Source: Craterostigma plantagineum (lineage: Eukaryota; Streptophyta; Magnoliopsida; Lamiales; Linderniaceae). Taken from it: DNA of 64,000 nt. Of the stretch, positions 38,997 through 49,461 are shown one piece after another. The notes below the pieces were generated by a model. The model made no database searches. It was not told the origin of the DNA and was given only the letters and a program-made list of their open reading frames with translations. The translations under genes were made by a program, and so were the position numbers. The stretch covers positions 186,001 to 250,000 of the forward strand of contig JAPQWV010000644.1 in assembly GCA_027422505.1 (NCBI GenBank), in the 5' to 3' direction. Within the stretch, counting starts at the first letter, position 1; the number at the start of each line of letters is the position of its first letter.

Positions 38997-38998
38997 AT

Positions 38999-39348
38999 TG
39001 TTAGGTCCCGTTTGTCAACTAAATCAATCCTAGGCATGAATTCTAAGGAAATCGATTAGAATTATTGAACATTGAAATTCGATCGAAAACCTTCAATGAA
39101 GAACACGAGAGAGAATTCCTTTAGTGAGAGGATGATTTCTGAGTTTCTCTCTCTAGAATTGAATTCGACAGCCTTTCGGATTGATTCTCTATTTTTCTAT
39201 ATTAAGCTCAATGTTTGTACAACTATTTATACCAAACAAACTTGGTATAAATATCAAACTAGTCCTAATCTAAGGACTAATACAAATAAAGCCCTTATCT
39301 ACGAAGACAGATAATGAATCAAAGCACAATTAAAATTGATATTCTACA
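38999..39348 (-). repeat. LTR C (5' LTR of Copia-2)
   Basis: TGTTAGGTCC to TATTCTACA, 350 bp, closely related to LTR C' at 40278-40623. It contains a hairpin TATTTATACCAA...TTGGTATAAATA (39224-39253) with TATA-box sequence on both strands. Confidence 0.85.
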
Positions 39349-39350
39349 CG

Positions 39351-39509
39351 GCTCATAAAGACTTCAAATTCTACCAAATGGATGTAAAGACCGCCTTTCT
39401 TAATGGCGTGTTAAAGAAGGAAGTCTATGTCGCTCAACCAGAAGGCTTCGTTGATCAAGAACATCCCGATCACGTCTATCGATTGGACAAAGCTCTCTAC
39501 AAGACTTAA
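39351..39509 (+). pseudogene. plus-strand RT fragment between duplicated LTR units
   Basis: An open 52-codon stretch reads [19 protein letters not shown], then [19 protein letters not shown] and [10 protein letters not shown], ending in TAA where G-L-K-Q would follow. It is a copia RT piece (first catalytic Asp motif) in the orientation opposite to its neighbours. By eye it is very similar to the RT of Copia-2 at about 32645-32815. There is no start, no other RT motif and no further plus-strand pol nearby. Confidence 0.85.
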
Positions 39510-40277
39510 AGTAAGTTCCTTGCTTAGTCAAAATAAATTCGTTGAGTGAAAGTTTTTCGATCGTAAGTAATTTTCGCTTGGTCAAACTGTATAAGTTTTG
39601 ACCGAAAAAATTTCGACGGTAAGTTTTGCGAGCGCAAAGGTTAAAATTGGTCTTCGTCGAAATAGTTTTTCGCTAGATTTTGCTCGAGTAATTTCTTTTT
39701 TACTAAAATCGTTCTTAGTGAAGACGGATTTAGTGCTGACTTAGTGCTCTGGCCAATAAAAATTTTCGCGCGGAGTTTTGCGATCGAGAAATTTCTTCGA
39801 TCGAATACTTTTGCGAGAAAAATTAAATTTCAGCGAATAAAATCAGAACCCTAATTAACACTGATTCAACCAAAGACAATGAATTAGTCTATGAAATCGC
39901 AGGTTTTTTATCGTAATCAGATGGTCGATACGCACGAACAGACAATTAAACACATTATGAAGCAAAACATGTCAATTTTAATCAAAATCAAACTGTGTTC
40001 AAGTTCGTTCTTCGCGCAAACAGTAATGATTCAAATCTGATTAACTCAGCTAAGTCGACATTCAAACTGCTACGAATCTAATCGCCAAAGATTTCTATAG
40101 CTAGAACAAACACAGAAACATCTAATTCAAATCAGATAAGCACAGAATTAGGCACTTCAGATCGAAAAGCTTTTTCGCGCCAAAACTGTTCTTCGCGTGA
40201 ACAGTTCCAGAAATGAAATTCGATCAGAATTCTAACAATTTCGATTCGAAACAGAACGAATCTGCTCTGATACCAAT
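39510..40277 (-). repeat. second copy of the Copia-2 leader
   Basis: The sequence repeats 38225-38998 with scattered substitutions and indels, including the primer site GCTCTGATACCA (intact, 40264-40275). Gag is missing: on the left it ends at the plus-strand RT fragment. Confidence 0.8.
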
Positions 40278-40623
40278 TGTTAGGTCCTCATTTGTCAACA
40301 CAATTAATCCTAGGCATGAATTCTAAGGAAACCGATTAGAATGATGAAGATTGAAGTTCGATCGAACCGATCGAAGAACACGAGAGAGAAACCTTTAGTG
40401 TGAGAAAGTTTTGTGTGTTTCTTTCTCTAGAAATGAATTCTGCAGCCTTTCGGATCAATTCTCTAATTTTCTGTGTTAAGCACAATGTTTGTACAAGTAT
40501 TTATACCAAACAAACTTGGTATAAACATCTAACTAGTCCTAATCTATGGACTAATACAAATAAAGCCCCTAATTACAACGACAACTAATGAAATCAAGCA
40601 CAATCTAAAATGTATACTCTACA
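40278..40623 (-). repeat. LTR C' (second LTR of the Copia-2 family)
   Basis: TGTTAGGTCC to ACTCTACA, 346 bp, similar to LTR C over its length. Its right end abuts the RNase H coding sequence of Copia-3 in mid-domain, so it entered that gene or the junction is a deletion. Confidence 0.85.
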
Positions 40624-41853
40624 GATACCAAAGTCCTAGGTCTGGAGTTCCTTTTAGATATTTCTAAATTTCTTGACAGCATGAAGGTGCGACTCCTTGG
40701 GATTCGCTTGGAATCGAGCGCATAAGCATGTGGAAAATACAATGTCTGGTCGGCTGGCAGTGAGATAGAGCAGAGATCCAATAATTCCTCTGTAGTGGGT
40801 AACATCTATAGGTTCACCAAAATGGTCTGCGTCGAGTGCGCACGAGGTCGACATAGGGGTATTTGAAGATTTGCCTTTGTCAATTCCATACTTTCTGAGA
40901 ATGTCGTGGATGTACTTGGACTGATTGATAAAAATTCCATCTTGAAGTTGCTTGATTTGCAGTCCAAGGAAGAAAGACATTTCTCCCATCATGCTCATTT
41001 CAAACTGTGACTTCATCAAAGTGCTAAATTCTACACAGAGTTCTGGGTTGGTAGAGCCAAAAATGATGTCATCCACGTAGATCTGTACACGCATGATATC
41101 AGAACCATCCTTCTTGACGAACAATGTGGTATCAATTTTCCCTTTAGTGAAGCCAGATGTGATAAGAAAGTCAGATAAAACCTCGTACCAAGCCCTTGGA
41201 GTTTGTTTTAGCCGGTATAGTGCCTTGTCAAGTTTATATACAAAGTATGGATGGTATGTATTGAGAAATTCGTCTGGCTGAAAGACATACACTTTTTCTT
41301 TCAAAATTCCGTTCAAGAAGGCTGTCTTTACATCCATTTGATAGACTGCCCCGTATGCTAGAAATAGTCTGATTGCTTCGATTCTTGCTACAGGTGCAAA
41401 CGTCTCGTCGTAGTCAATTTCTTCTTGCTGATTGTACCCCTTAGCTACAAGTCTAGCCTTGTTACGGAATACCACACCATCTTCATCTTTCTTGTTTTTG
41501 AATACCCATTTTGTTCCGATCACTGTCTTGCCTTTTGGACGAGGAACTAAATTCAAGAGCTTGAGACGTTCGAACTGATTGATTTCTTCTTGCATAGCTA
41601 CTATCCAGTCCGGATCACGTAGTGCATCAATTACTCTGGTTGGTTCAGTTTGGCTCAAGAAGCAAGTAAAATTACACTCGTTTGATGTCGAACCTCTAGT
41701 CTTTACTCCTACAGTGAGGTCTCCTATTATTTGATCCGTAGGATAACTTCGAGTCCACTTCTTCTCATGAGGTAGTGCAGACTCATCCATTTCTGATTCT
41801 TTGTTGAGCGGGTACTCGATCACAGAGGCACCAGCGTTGCTAGCAGAAGCCAT
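40624..41853 (-). CDS. Copia-3 reverse transcriptase and start of RNase H
   Basis: The frame 40654-41853 is open for 399 codons, the longest pol frame in the window. It runs from the linker ([20 protein letters not shown]) through [56 protein letters not shown] (YVDD box), [16 protein letters not shown] and [19 protein letters not shown]. In front of YQMDVK the motif F-A-A-H-K-N-F is shortened to YGA by an in-frame deletion of a few codons. A frameshift near 40660 and the LTR end it inside RNase H. Confidence 0.9.
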
Positions 41854-42102
41854 TGAGTTTTTGTTTGAGCTGCAGGGATCGAGTATCTACGTCTGGGTGG
41901 TGGAATTGTTTGTTCAGGAATGGGTTCGGATTCTGAGCTATTTGATGACTCCCCTACTTCCATACGAAGTTGAGTAGAGCCTGGTTGTGTTGGCTCGAGT
42001 CCTGAGCTGTTTTGTCCAGAATTAATTTTTAGATCCTCATCGAAAGTGACATTTACACTTTCAATGATCATTCGACTTTCATTGAGATATACCCTGTATG
42101 CT

Positions 42103-42777
42103 TTAGATTGCGGAGAGTAGCCCACAAAAAATTCCTTCAGTAGCTTGTGGATCCAGCTTAGATTTGTCTTCTCGGTCGTTTGCGACAAAGCATTTACACC
42201 CAAAAATCCTCAGGTAGGCAATGTTGGGTAATCTTTTGTTCATTAATTCATCAGGTGTCTTTCCAAATCTGAGATGTATGTTCGTTCGGTTTTGAGTGTA
42301 GCATGCAATGTTCATCGTTTATGCCCAAAGAAAATGAGGTAGTTATGATTGTATGAGCATTGTTCGGGTAGCTTCGACGAGTGTTCATAGTCTTTCAACA
42401 ACCCCATTCGCGCCTGCAACAAGTTCCCTGTTGTCCTAATAAGATTTGGAATATGTTCAACTGTCTCTGATTTTGATCCGTAAGAAGCAGACCCAAATAT
42501 ATCGAGAGTAGTCTTCGACAATAACCAGCATATATCGCTTTCCACTGATGTTATCTGTTCGCATTGGGCCGCACAGATCGATATGTAACAATTCTAACGG
42601 ATGTTGAGTGGATGCTGTGTGTTTTGTAGGATGAGACGCCTTTTTCATCTTTCCTTTATCACAAGCAGAGCACAAATGTTCCTTTTGGTACTTCAGTGGT
42701 GGAAGTCCAATAGCCAGTTTGTTCGTCGACAACTTGTTGACGGTTTTGAAATTAAGAGAGATAGCCGATGGTGCCAT
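42103..42777 (-). pseudogene. Copia-3 integrase
   Basis: Pieces are HLCSACDKGKMKKASH (zinc-binding C-x2-C), LLHIDLCGPMRTDNISGKRY (first Asp), YSRYIWVCFLRIK, and RFGKTPDELMNKRLPNIAYL after the core. Most of the core with the second Asp and the Glu is missing between about 42390 and 42460: the frame goes from the first Asp block to R-N-L-L-Q-A-R within some 60 bases. Inactive. Confidence 0.75.
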
Positions 42778-43307
42778 AGGTTATTCTGAACTGATGTTGC
42801 TTTGGAGATCAGGCAGATGTTTGTCTTTGGTCTGACGGTCCTAATGTCGATGGTGTATAGATTTGTTTTGCGAGTTCCACTGAGAAGTTCTTCACCATTG
42901 GTATTGATAATTTTGCACGTTCTCTTTTGGAACACAACTTGAAGTCCGATATCACTGAACTGTCCTATTGTTAAGAGATTGTGCGTCAACCCTTCAACAC
43001 AAGAAACTTCCTTGACTGTGAGTCGATTGTATACAAGATCTCCATAACCAAGGATTCTTGCTCCGTAGTTGTTTCCAAAGCGCACCAGTACTTCCGGCCT
43101 ATCGACGTAGTTGCCCAACAGTCCTCTCGTCCCAGTCACGTGTGTGGAGCAACCTGAATCTAAATACCACACATGTGGGGCCTGCAAAATCAAACTAGAG
43201 GGTTCCCATTTAAAAATGGGTCCACCTCTGTTGTACTTGTTAGTCCGTTGAGACTCTCTACTTAGCCTGGATTTATCAGTGTCAGCGGAAGACTTACTAT
43301 CATGCAC
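42693..43307 (-). CDS. Copia-3 protease and pre-integrase domain
   Basis: 204 codons. The linker end KYNRGGPIFKWEP leads to PHVWYLDSGCSTHVTGTRG with the D-S-G active site, then VRFGNNYGARILGYGDLVYN, VSCVEGLTHNLLTIGQF and the pre-integrase part LLSGTRKTNLYTIDIRTVRP and LWHHRLS. The frame is broken near 42770. Confidence 0.88.
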   Translation of the reverse strand: MHDSKSSADTDKSRLSRESQRTNKYNRGGPIFKWEPSSLILQAPHVWYLDSGCSTHVTGTRGLLGNYVDRPEVLVRFGNNYGARILGYGDLVYNRLTVKEVSCVEGLTHNLLTIGQFSDIGLQVVFQKRTCKIINTNGEELLSGTRKTNLYTIDIRTVRPKTNICLISKATSVQNNLWHHRLSLLISKPSTSCRRTNWLLDFHH

Positions 43308-44560
43308 AGGGTCATCAAACGTTTCTAGTCCTTGAATTTGGGTTTCCTCAGTCTTAAGCTTTGGAACCCATTTTTGTAGTAGTGGAGCTCGATTTGTTTT
43401 GGCTTTAGAGATGCGTTCTGGAGTCTCTTTTTGCTTTGTGGGTTCCGTTGCAGTTTTCTCTTTTGATATTTTCTTTTTCTTTAAAGACGTGTCTTTTGAA
43501 ATAGTTTTGTGAGTTTGTTTGTTATAGCGATTATGCGTGGGAAAATGATTTTTTGTATAAGATGATGAGTTTTGCGATACATGAGAAAATAAAGACGGTA
43601 CAAAAGTTTTTTAAGGAAAACAATCTATGACGAAAGACTAGTTAAAATTGCGTTTCTCCTTCAAAATATCCTCTTCCTTTCTAACCTAGAAAATTTCAAA
43701 GTATTAGTGCAAGAAATTTTGTCATGCGAAATCAAGGTATATGAAAGTGAGTGTAGTCGTAATTTTCTTTAAGTGTGGGGATTTCCTCGAGAAGTTTCTA
43801 CCTTCTACATTGAAGGACTTTCTCTCTCTTTCGCGATTGGAGTATAGATCACTGACTTTCTTTTATGCAATCAGGCATATACCCTGCTGCATACTTAGTT
43901 ACCGATGCCTCACTCGTTGATTCTTCTGAGGTATCTTCCTCACTAGGACGGATTTCCGACTCAAATTCAGCTATTGCTGGACATTTTCTTTCTTTATAAC
44001 TATCATTTAATTCTGTATAATGATATCTCAGCTTTCTTGTGTGTATCATCCTTTCCCCTGTAAGGTTTCAAATTCACTAACGAAATGCATGAGTTCTGTC
44101 ATACAACCTAACTGCATGTACTTAACATCATATAGATAGGGTGCATTAGTTATACCTTTCTTTAATAAACATGGGTTTTCAAAACCAATTCATTTATGGG
44201 GATTATAGAAGTCAATGTTGGCAGGTTTGTTCAAGAAAAATTTGTTCTATTTGTTCTCGTCGGGTTAAAAGGTCCTCCAATTTTTTAATCTTGAAGTACA
44301 TTCTTTCTCGTTCCTTATATAGTAAGTTATATTTCACTGTAGCGTCCATTGCTTGATCTCTACGAGATCTCATTTCTTTAGCTAACTCCTTGGTTTTAGC
44401 TTCGGATTTTTAGCACCTGAGCTTATAGTTTTATCACTTTTTCATTAGCAACTAGAACACATTTTGCTCACATGCATGTTCATACCTAAACTTATCTAGA
44501 ACTTCCAGATTATTTTGTAGATTCGCTTCTAATTCTCTAATTTTCTTGTTACCCTGTTTG
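43308..44560 (-). pseudogene. Copia-3 gag-pol linker
   Basis: Badly broken basic and coiled-coil sequence in the position of 15833-16924 of Copia-1. A 66-codon frame at 43849-44049 (LRYHYTELNDSYKERK) is similar to the D-Y-I-V-L-N-N-S-Y-K-x-R block there. No other motif. Confidence 0.5.
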
Positions 44561-44576
44561 TTCGATTTATATAGGG

Positions 44577-45049
44577 TTAATATTCATTTTTCATTTTAAG
44601 TAATGAATCATAGTCTGCTTCGCTTACCTCAACCATATCTGAGTTGTCGGCGGTTTCCTTCTCTGACTCACTTCCTTCTGCTTCAGTTCCATCTTTTTCA
44701 TCATCAAGTCTGGCCATCAGGGCCATGTTCTCTTCCTCGCTGTCTGAGGTGTCCTCAAGCCAATGATCATGTTCAGCCATCAAGACCATTCACTTCTCCT
44801 TCTACTCGGCCAATTGTACCTTTCTACGATAATAGTTGACGTCCTTTTTCTTGGAAATCTGCATTCTCTTGCAACATGTCCAGGTTTTCCGCAGTCGAAG
44901 CATTTTCCGGCTTGAGAGGCGGTTTCATGGTCCATTTCTTCATCTTGAGCCTTTTCCTTGGAATTTGATGAAGTTCTTTGACGGTTGGACGAGCTCCTTG
45001 ATTGTGATCTCCTTGTCACCGTGTTTTGAACAATCCTTGAGTTCTCCAT
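44577..45049 (-). pseudogene. Copia-3 Gag C-terminal part with zinc knuckle
   Basis: Frame 44780-45049 has GKCFDCGKPGHVARECRF (C-x2-C-x4-H-x4-C). Frame 44577-44789 has VLMAEHDHWLEDTSDSEEEN and an acidic stretch, equal to the acidic region after the knuckle in Copia-1 and Copia-2. A frameshift separates them at about 44785. Confidence 0.8.
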
Positions 45050-45055
45050 CAGAGT

Positions 45056-45855
45056 CTAAATCTCCTCCCTCTTGAGCTTGAGATGACTGGAGGATCTCCT
45101 TGTCTTTGATTGTTTCCTAGATGATCGTTCAGACATGAGTGCGAGTGTATCACATCCCACCGGTTTGGTTTCCTCCCTCCGTTTCTCCACGTGATTGGAG
45201 TGTTGGTTGAGGTAGTCGAATAATGTGTGGATGCTAACCTTGGTTAGGTCGTTCATTTGTCTTATCTTTTTTATTGATGTTGCTTCCCATTCCAGATGAA
45301 GTGATCCAAGGAACTTGATGTTAATCTCCATAACATTTTTAGTGACTCCGTTCATTTTCAACTCGTTATGAGGACAAGGAATCGATGAAAAGTTTCTTGA
45401 AGAGTTTCTCCTTTGTTTGCCTGGAAGCGATCATAAGAGATTAGAGTATTTGCCATCCTAGCCATTGTGTTTACCTCTATTCCCTGCATCATAATCCGTA
45501 GGGCATCCCACATTTCTTTCACACTTTCACCACATTATAGTTGCACCAGAGTGTCGTTGGGAATGGCTTGCATCATGTATGATTTTGCAACTTTATCGAC
45601 CTTAAGTCGCAGTTTTTCTTCGTCATTGCATTGGTCGACAGTCTTCAAGATACTTTGCGCTTCTCTCGCATGGGTGTGGTGGTTGTGGCTGGGGTAACGG
45701 TCCAGTACTGCTTAGGACCATTATAAATAGATTCAAGCAAGTTATCTGAATTGTCCTTGCTTTCAATGAAGTTGATGAACCTTCTCTTCCAGACTACATA
45801 CTCGCCATGTCGGGTGATCGGAGGTCTAACATCATTTCCATGCTAAAGGAATCCA
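45056..45855 (-). pseudogene. Copia-3 Gag N-terminal domain
   Basis: Pieces of UBN2 are readable: GEYVVWKRRFINFIESKD and QYWTVTPA near 45700-45830, and VTKNVMEINIKFLGSLHLEW in the 45056-45361 frame. Several indels and stops. The likely start is the ATG near 45855 (MDSFSM). Confidence 0.7.
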
Positions 45856-46043
45856 TTTCTTGTGTCTTGGATATGATCGTTAACGTGTAATGTGAGGAAA
45901 ATTAAATCTGAATCGAGAATTTGGTCAAAATTGAATTTTGAGAATCAACTTTGAGATAAGGGTTTGATTCACGAAATCGCAATTGGGAATAGGATCTGGT
46001 TCGCGAAATGGAATGAGAAGGTATCGTTTTGCGAATTGGTCTA
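45856..46043 (-). other. Copia-3 leader remnant
   Basis: Short non-coding leader directly upstream of gag with phrases like GATCGTTAACGTGTAATG, which matches the start-proximal leader of Copia-1 (near 18650). It ends at the TGTAGCGCCCCG junction; no primer site is reached. Confidence 0.55.
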
Positions 46044-46611
46044 TGTAGCGCCCCGTTTCCTTTTTCCTTATTTGCGCAGCTCTAAAATATTCATATAAAA
46101 TTTTTCGCGATTCCCATAACCCTTTCCTTTAACAAAAATGGGTGCGTACATCCGGTCTGATACATTCGGTCTAATTCCTTTCACAATAATGTACATTTAT
46201 GTACCTATCATATGAGTCACAAAATGCAACAGTTTAAATCCGTTTCTAATCTACATGCTAATGATGAACCAGAGGGGAGCAGGAGGAGAGCGTAGTTGGC
46301 CAACCTTGAATCCATGCTTTATGATATGCTTTCTACGCAGCCTGCTAATTATCTACAACAACTGTGAAGACACCGATTCACAGTATGATCGCAACATGTT
46401 AATTAATACAAGTAACAATAAAATAAACAGTAGTCTATTCCTTTCCATCAATATTGTAACCATGCCATTTTAAATCACATAATCGTCGTTCATATAACGG
46501 TCATTCATAAGATCCGTAGATCATATACCATTTCTATATGTCCATTTATTTTGATACTCCCGTTATAGACTAGCTAGACTGTATTGTACGCCCAGTCGGC
46601 GCCCATGCATG

Positions 46612-46701
46612 GGACTCTATAACCATGTCGTAACCCCCGATTTGTAGGGATACGTATTGCCTGTACAGGACTCTATAAAATCCCCCGATTTGTAGGGATA
46701 T
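46612..46701 (+). repeat. short direct duplication, period about 55 bp
   Basis: GGACTCTATAA followed by CCCCCGATTTGTAGGGATA occurs twice (46612-46653, 46668-46701). Imperfect tandem copy inside the 3-kb unit. Confidence 0.75.
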
Positions 46702-47822
46702 ATGCCGTAGCAGTATCATACCATCTGTAGTCGTAGCAGTCATAACGGTTTCTCCCTTATTTTATATGTATGCAATGCTATAAAAAACACCTTATATGAC
46801 ACATTAATCACATGAAAACACTTTGCGGTCACGTAATTCACATCGATCCGTAAATAACATATAAAGCACATATTAGTCAATTAATTCACATAAAGCATAT
46901 AAACACATAAGGCACATAAGGTACATGTTGCAAATCATACTCACAAGTTTCGCCTATTTTTCCCGTTCGGTTAATTGGCCTTGTCCTTTCCCTTATCTGA
47001 CTCTGACCTATACAATTATTTTATCCGTAAATATGAAATTCCTATAATGACATGCGTGCGTGATATGCATGCTTTATTATGTATGATCGTTCCTATCCGT
47101 AGCCTTTACCTTTCTGTTCGTTACTTTTAATATATTAAACTCTTGGCTTAGAAGTTATATTTTTAATCAATATCGAAACATGCATTTAAAAGTGACACTA
47201 TACTGTACCAAAAATATTATTGAAACCCTAATTCTTATTATATTGAAAACCCTAATGCCTACATATATATATATATATATCGTATATATCGTACTATTAT
47301 ATATATAAGTATTTTATTAATGATGATATCGATTACTTTGAGGCTAAAGAATTGTGTGTGTTAATTATTATTAACAGTGATTACACCCACATGTGTATTC
47401 ACTTGGATTGCGACAACCTTAGAAATACAAAAATGTGATGCTTCGAAATATCAATTTAATAAGAGGCCTCATGTCGAAATCTATGTATCTCGAGATCTTT
47501 AATTGGGAAATGTCGAAGTCATTAATTAAGCAATCTCGAGATCATTAATTGAGGAAATGTCGAGGTCTTTAATTAGCCAATCTCGACAACACACTCGACA
47601 TTCTATCTAATTAGATATCAAAATCTCGACATTCTATTTGACATCATAACTCGAAATTATAACTCGACATCATAATTCGATCAATGACAGCTTCTCGAAA
47701 TCCTAATTCTTTCGATAGATATTGCGAGTTCATTTGCAACTTTACTTTCGCAGTTTAATTTCGTAAAATAATTTCCAAGCACATGTTCGAAACTCAAGCT
47801 AATTCATTACGGAATAGATAGC

Positions 47823-47921
47823 ATGAAAATGACCTCTACCTACTACTCATATTCAACAAATTTTAAATTTCTTGTTTCGAAATTCATACTATGAAAATGA
47901 CCTCTACCTACTACTCATATT
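47823..47921 (+). repeat. 31-bp direct repeat
   Basis: A 31-base sequence beginning ATGAAAATGACCTCTACCTA is present at 47823-47853 and, identical, at 47891-47921. A recent local duplication with a period of 68 bases. Confidence 0.9.
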
Positions 47922-48377
47922 ATATATTAATCCCCTTCCTAATATTCTTCAATCTTTAAATTAAAGCAGTTCGAAACTAATTTAGAACTCTTTTGCAAAA
48001 CTGATTTCGAACTCTAAGTTCGAAATTTGTTTCAGACTTGTTTTACTTCTTGTAAAATTTTACACCTAATTTCTTTCGAACTCATATATCTAAACATTAT
48101 TCTATCTAACAATCCCAAAATCATTCAATCAAAATCGCAACTTCTCGAGAACATGAAAACTTCATATAAATTCCAAACATTTTCAAGCTATTAGAAATCC
48201 AACTTGTCAAAAGAAAACCCTAACTTTTGAATCATCATAAGAAACCCTTATTTTTACTAACACCACTTTAAATATTAGAACTTTTAAAATGTATTCATAT
48301 CTTACAAAGATTCAAACTTCCTTAGAACATGCCTATAGAAGTCTCGTGATTACTAATATCTTAAACATGCTAAATCG

Positions 48378-48378
<1 letters not shown>

Positions 48379-48424
<46 letters not shown>
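48379..48424 (+). repeat. (TA)n microsatellite
   Basis: About 46 bases of nearly pure TA dinucleotide with one ACAT interruption at the left. A shorter (AT)n is at 47265-47280. Confidence 0.95.
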
Positions 48425-48426
<2 letters not shown>

Positions 48427-49103
48427 AACTAAAACCCATAGTTAAAGATTATACCCTTTTAGCTTGTGTTGAAATACCGTACGAGCTTCTCTCCAAATTT
48501 TAGCTCCCTCAGTTCTTAGTTTTCGAAAGTTATCAAATTAACATACACTTTTCCCTTCATCACTTATCCTAAAATTTGCGTGTTATAATAGTCAAATGAC
48601 GTTGATAGATATTTATCGATGTTTATCATAATTCTAAGAAGCATTTGTTATTTTATATTATATTACCATTCCTTCATGACTAAGTTGTCGAAACTATGAT
48701 TGCGATTCAATTCGCGAAGCTATTATTTATACATATATATAATTCGTCAAAGGCCCTATGTGTATAGGGTTCGCGAACTTACTTCAATCCTTGGTATAAT
48801 TATATTTAATGCGAAAACTTTTGTGTGTTAGATTATTTCCATCTATCATTGTACTTGTATCTATTTTACCAATATAATATGTCTTAGAACAACACGTAGC
48901 TTCTTAGTTATTCGTAATTATATATATATGTATGAAAAGTTAGTCTCCATAAAAACTTTATATAGTACTTACTCCCCTCTCTAATTTGTAAAATTCCATA
49001 TGACCCGTAAAGATTTTTGGTTCTCTCTAAATTCGCGAATCCAATTCGCGAAACTGCTTATGGCCGGCAAAATATAATTCGCAAAAATTCTTCTATGGCC
49101 TGT

Positions 49104-49403
49104 TGTTGGTCCCGATTGCACAAAACAAGAATCAAAGTGGCTTTAATGGAATGAAAAGGGAGAGGATCTCACCTCAAGTGGTTTATTGTGTGAAAAATAG
49201 GATTAAGCCTTTTGATCTTTGATTACCTTTCAATTTGTGTTGGTAAAACCTTATATACCACATTAACCCACGTATATTAAGGCCACAAACTCTAATAAAT
49301 ATTAACTAAATTACATTCTAGCCCAAATCTCAAACTAAAGGGTAATTACAAAATTAATCCCAAGACTAAAAACTATTGACACAATCTATTAAATATCCTA
49401 ACA
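49104..49403 (-). repeat. LTR D (3' LTR of Copia-4)
   Basis: TGTTGGTCCC to ATATCCTAACA, 300 bp, with ACCTTATATACCAC near 49249 (TATA box on the minus strand) and a partner GTATATTAAG. It is a diverged relative of the Copia-1 LTR: both have TGTTGG...CCTAACA ends and the same TATA neighbourhood. Confidence 0.8.
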
Positions 49404-49417
49404 ATCTCCCCTTTGTG
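49404..49417 (-). promoter_or_regulatory. polypurine tract of Copia-4
   Basis: The + strand ATCTCCCCTTTGTG reads CACAAAGGGGAGAT on the element strand, directly next to the 3' LTR. Copia-1 has no such tract at the matching place. Confidence 0.75.
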
Positions 49418-49461
49418 TCAAGTGTGGGAGTCTTGGATCTTGAGCGTCTAGCGGTGGTGGA

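Larger units (their letters stand above)
31480..39348 (-). mobile_element. Copia-2, frame-broken Ty1/copia element
   Basis: Minus strand. Right to left it has LTR C, a mutated primer site, a CpG-rich leader, gag, linker, protease, integrase, RT and RNase H. The domains are related to those of Copia-1 and Copia-3. Many indels break the frames. The 3' LTR is not found, so the left edge is approximate. No additional ORF is recognisable downstream of RNase H. Confidence 0.8.
40624..46043 (-). mobile_element. Copia-3, truncated Ty1/copia element
   Basis: Minus strand. RNase H is cut at LTR C' (40624) directly after [11 protein letters not shown], integrase, protease, linker and gag follow to the right, then a short leader that is cut at 46043 before any primer site or LTR. 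Both LTRs are missing from the window. Confidence 0.8.
46044..49103 (-). repeat. AT-rich 3-kb unit, possibly a gypsy LTR
   Basis: It starts TGTAGCGCCCCG and runs to the Copia-4 LTR without any supported ORF. It has no recognisable pol. The start, length of about 3 kb, dispersed TCGAGAT/TCGAAAT motifs and blocks such as CACGTAATTCAC resemble a Tekay-type LTR, and GCACGTAATTCAC also occurs in the chromovirus LTR. No second copy exists in the window to prove it, and the right end is cut by Copia-4. Confidence 0.4.

Noticed and set aside
48379..48424. TA repeat as a replication origin or promoter
   Set aside because: Plain dinucleotide microsatellite in AT-rich DNA; nothing else supports a function.
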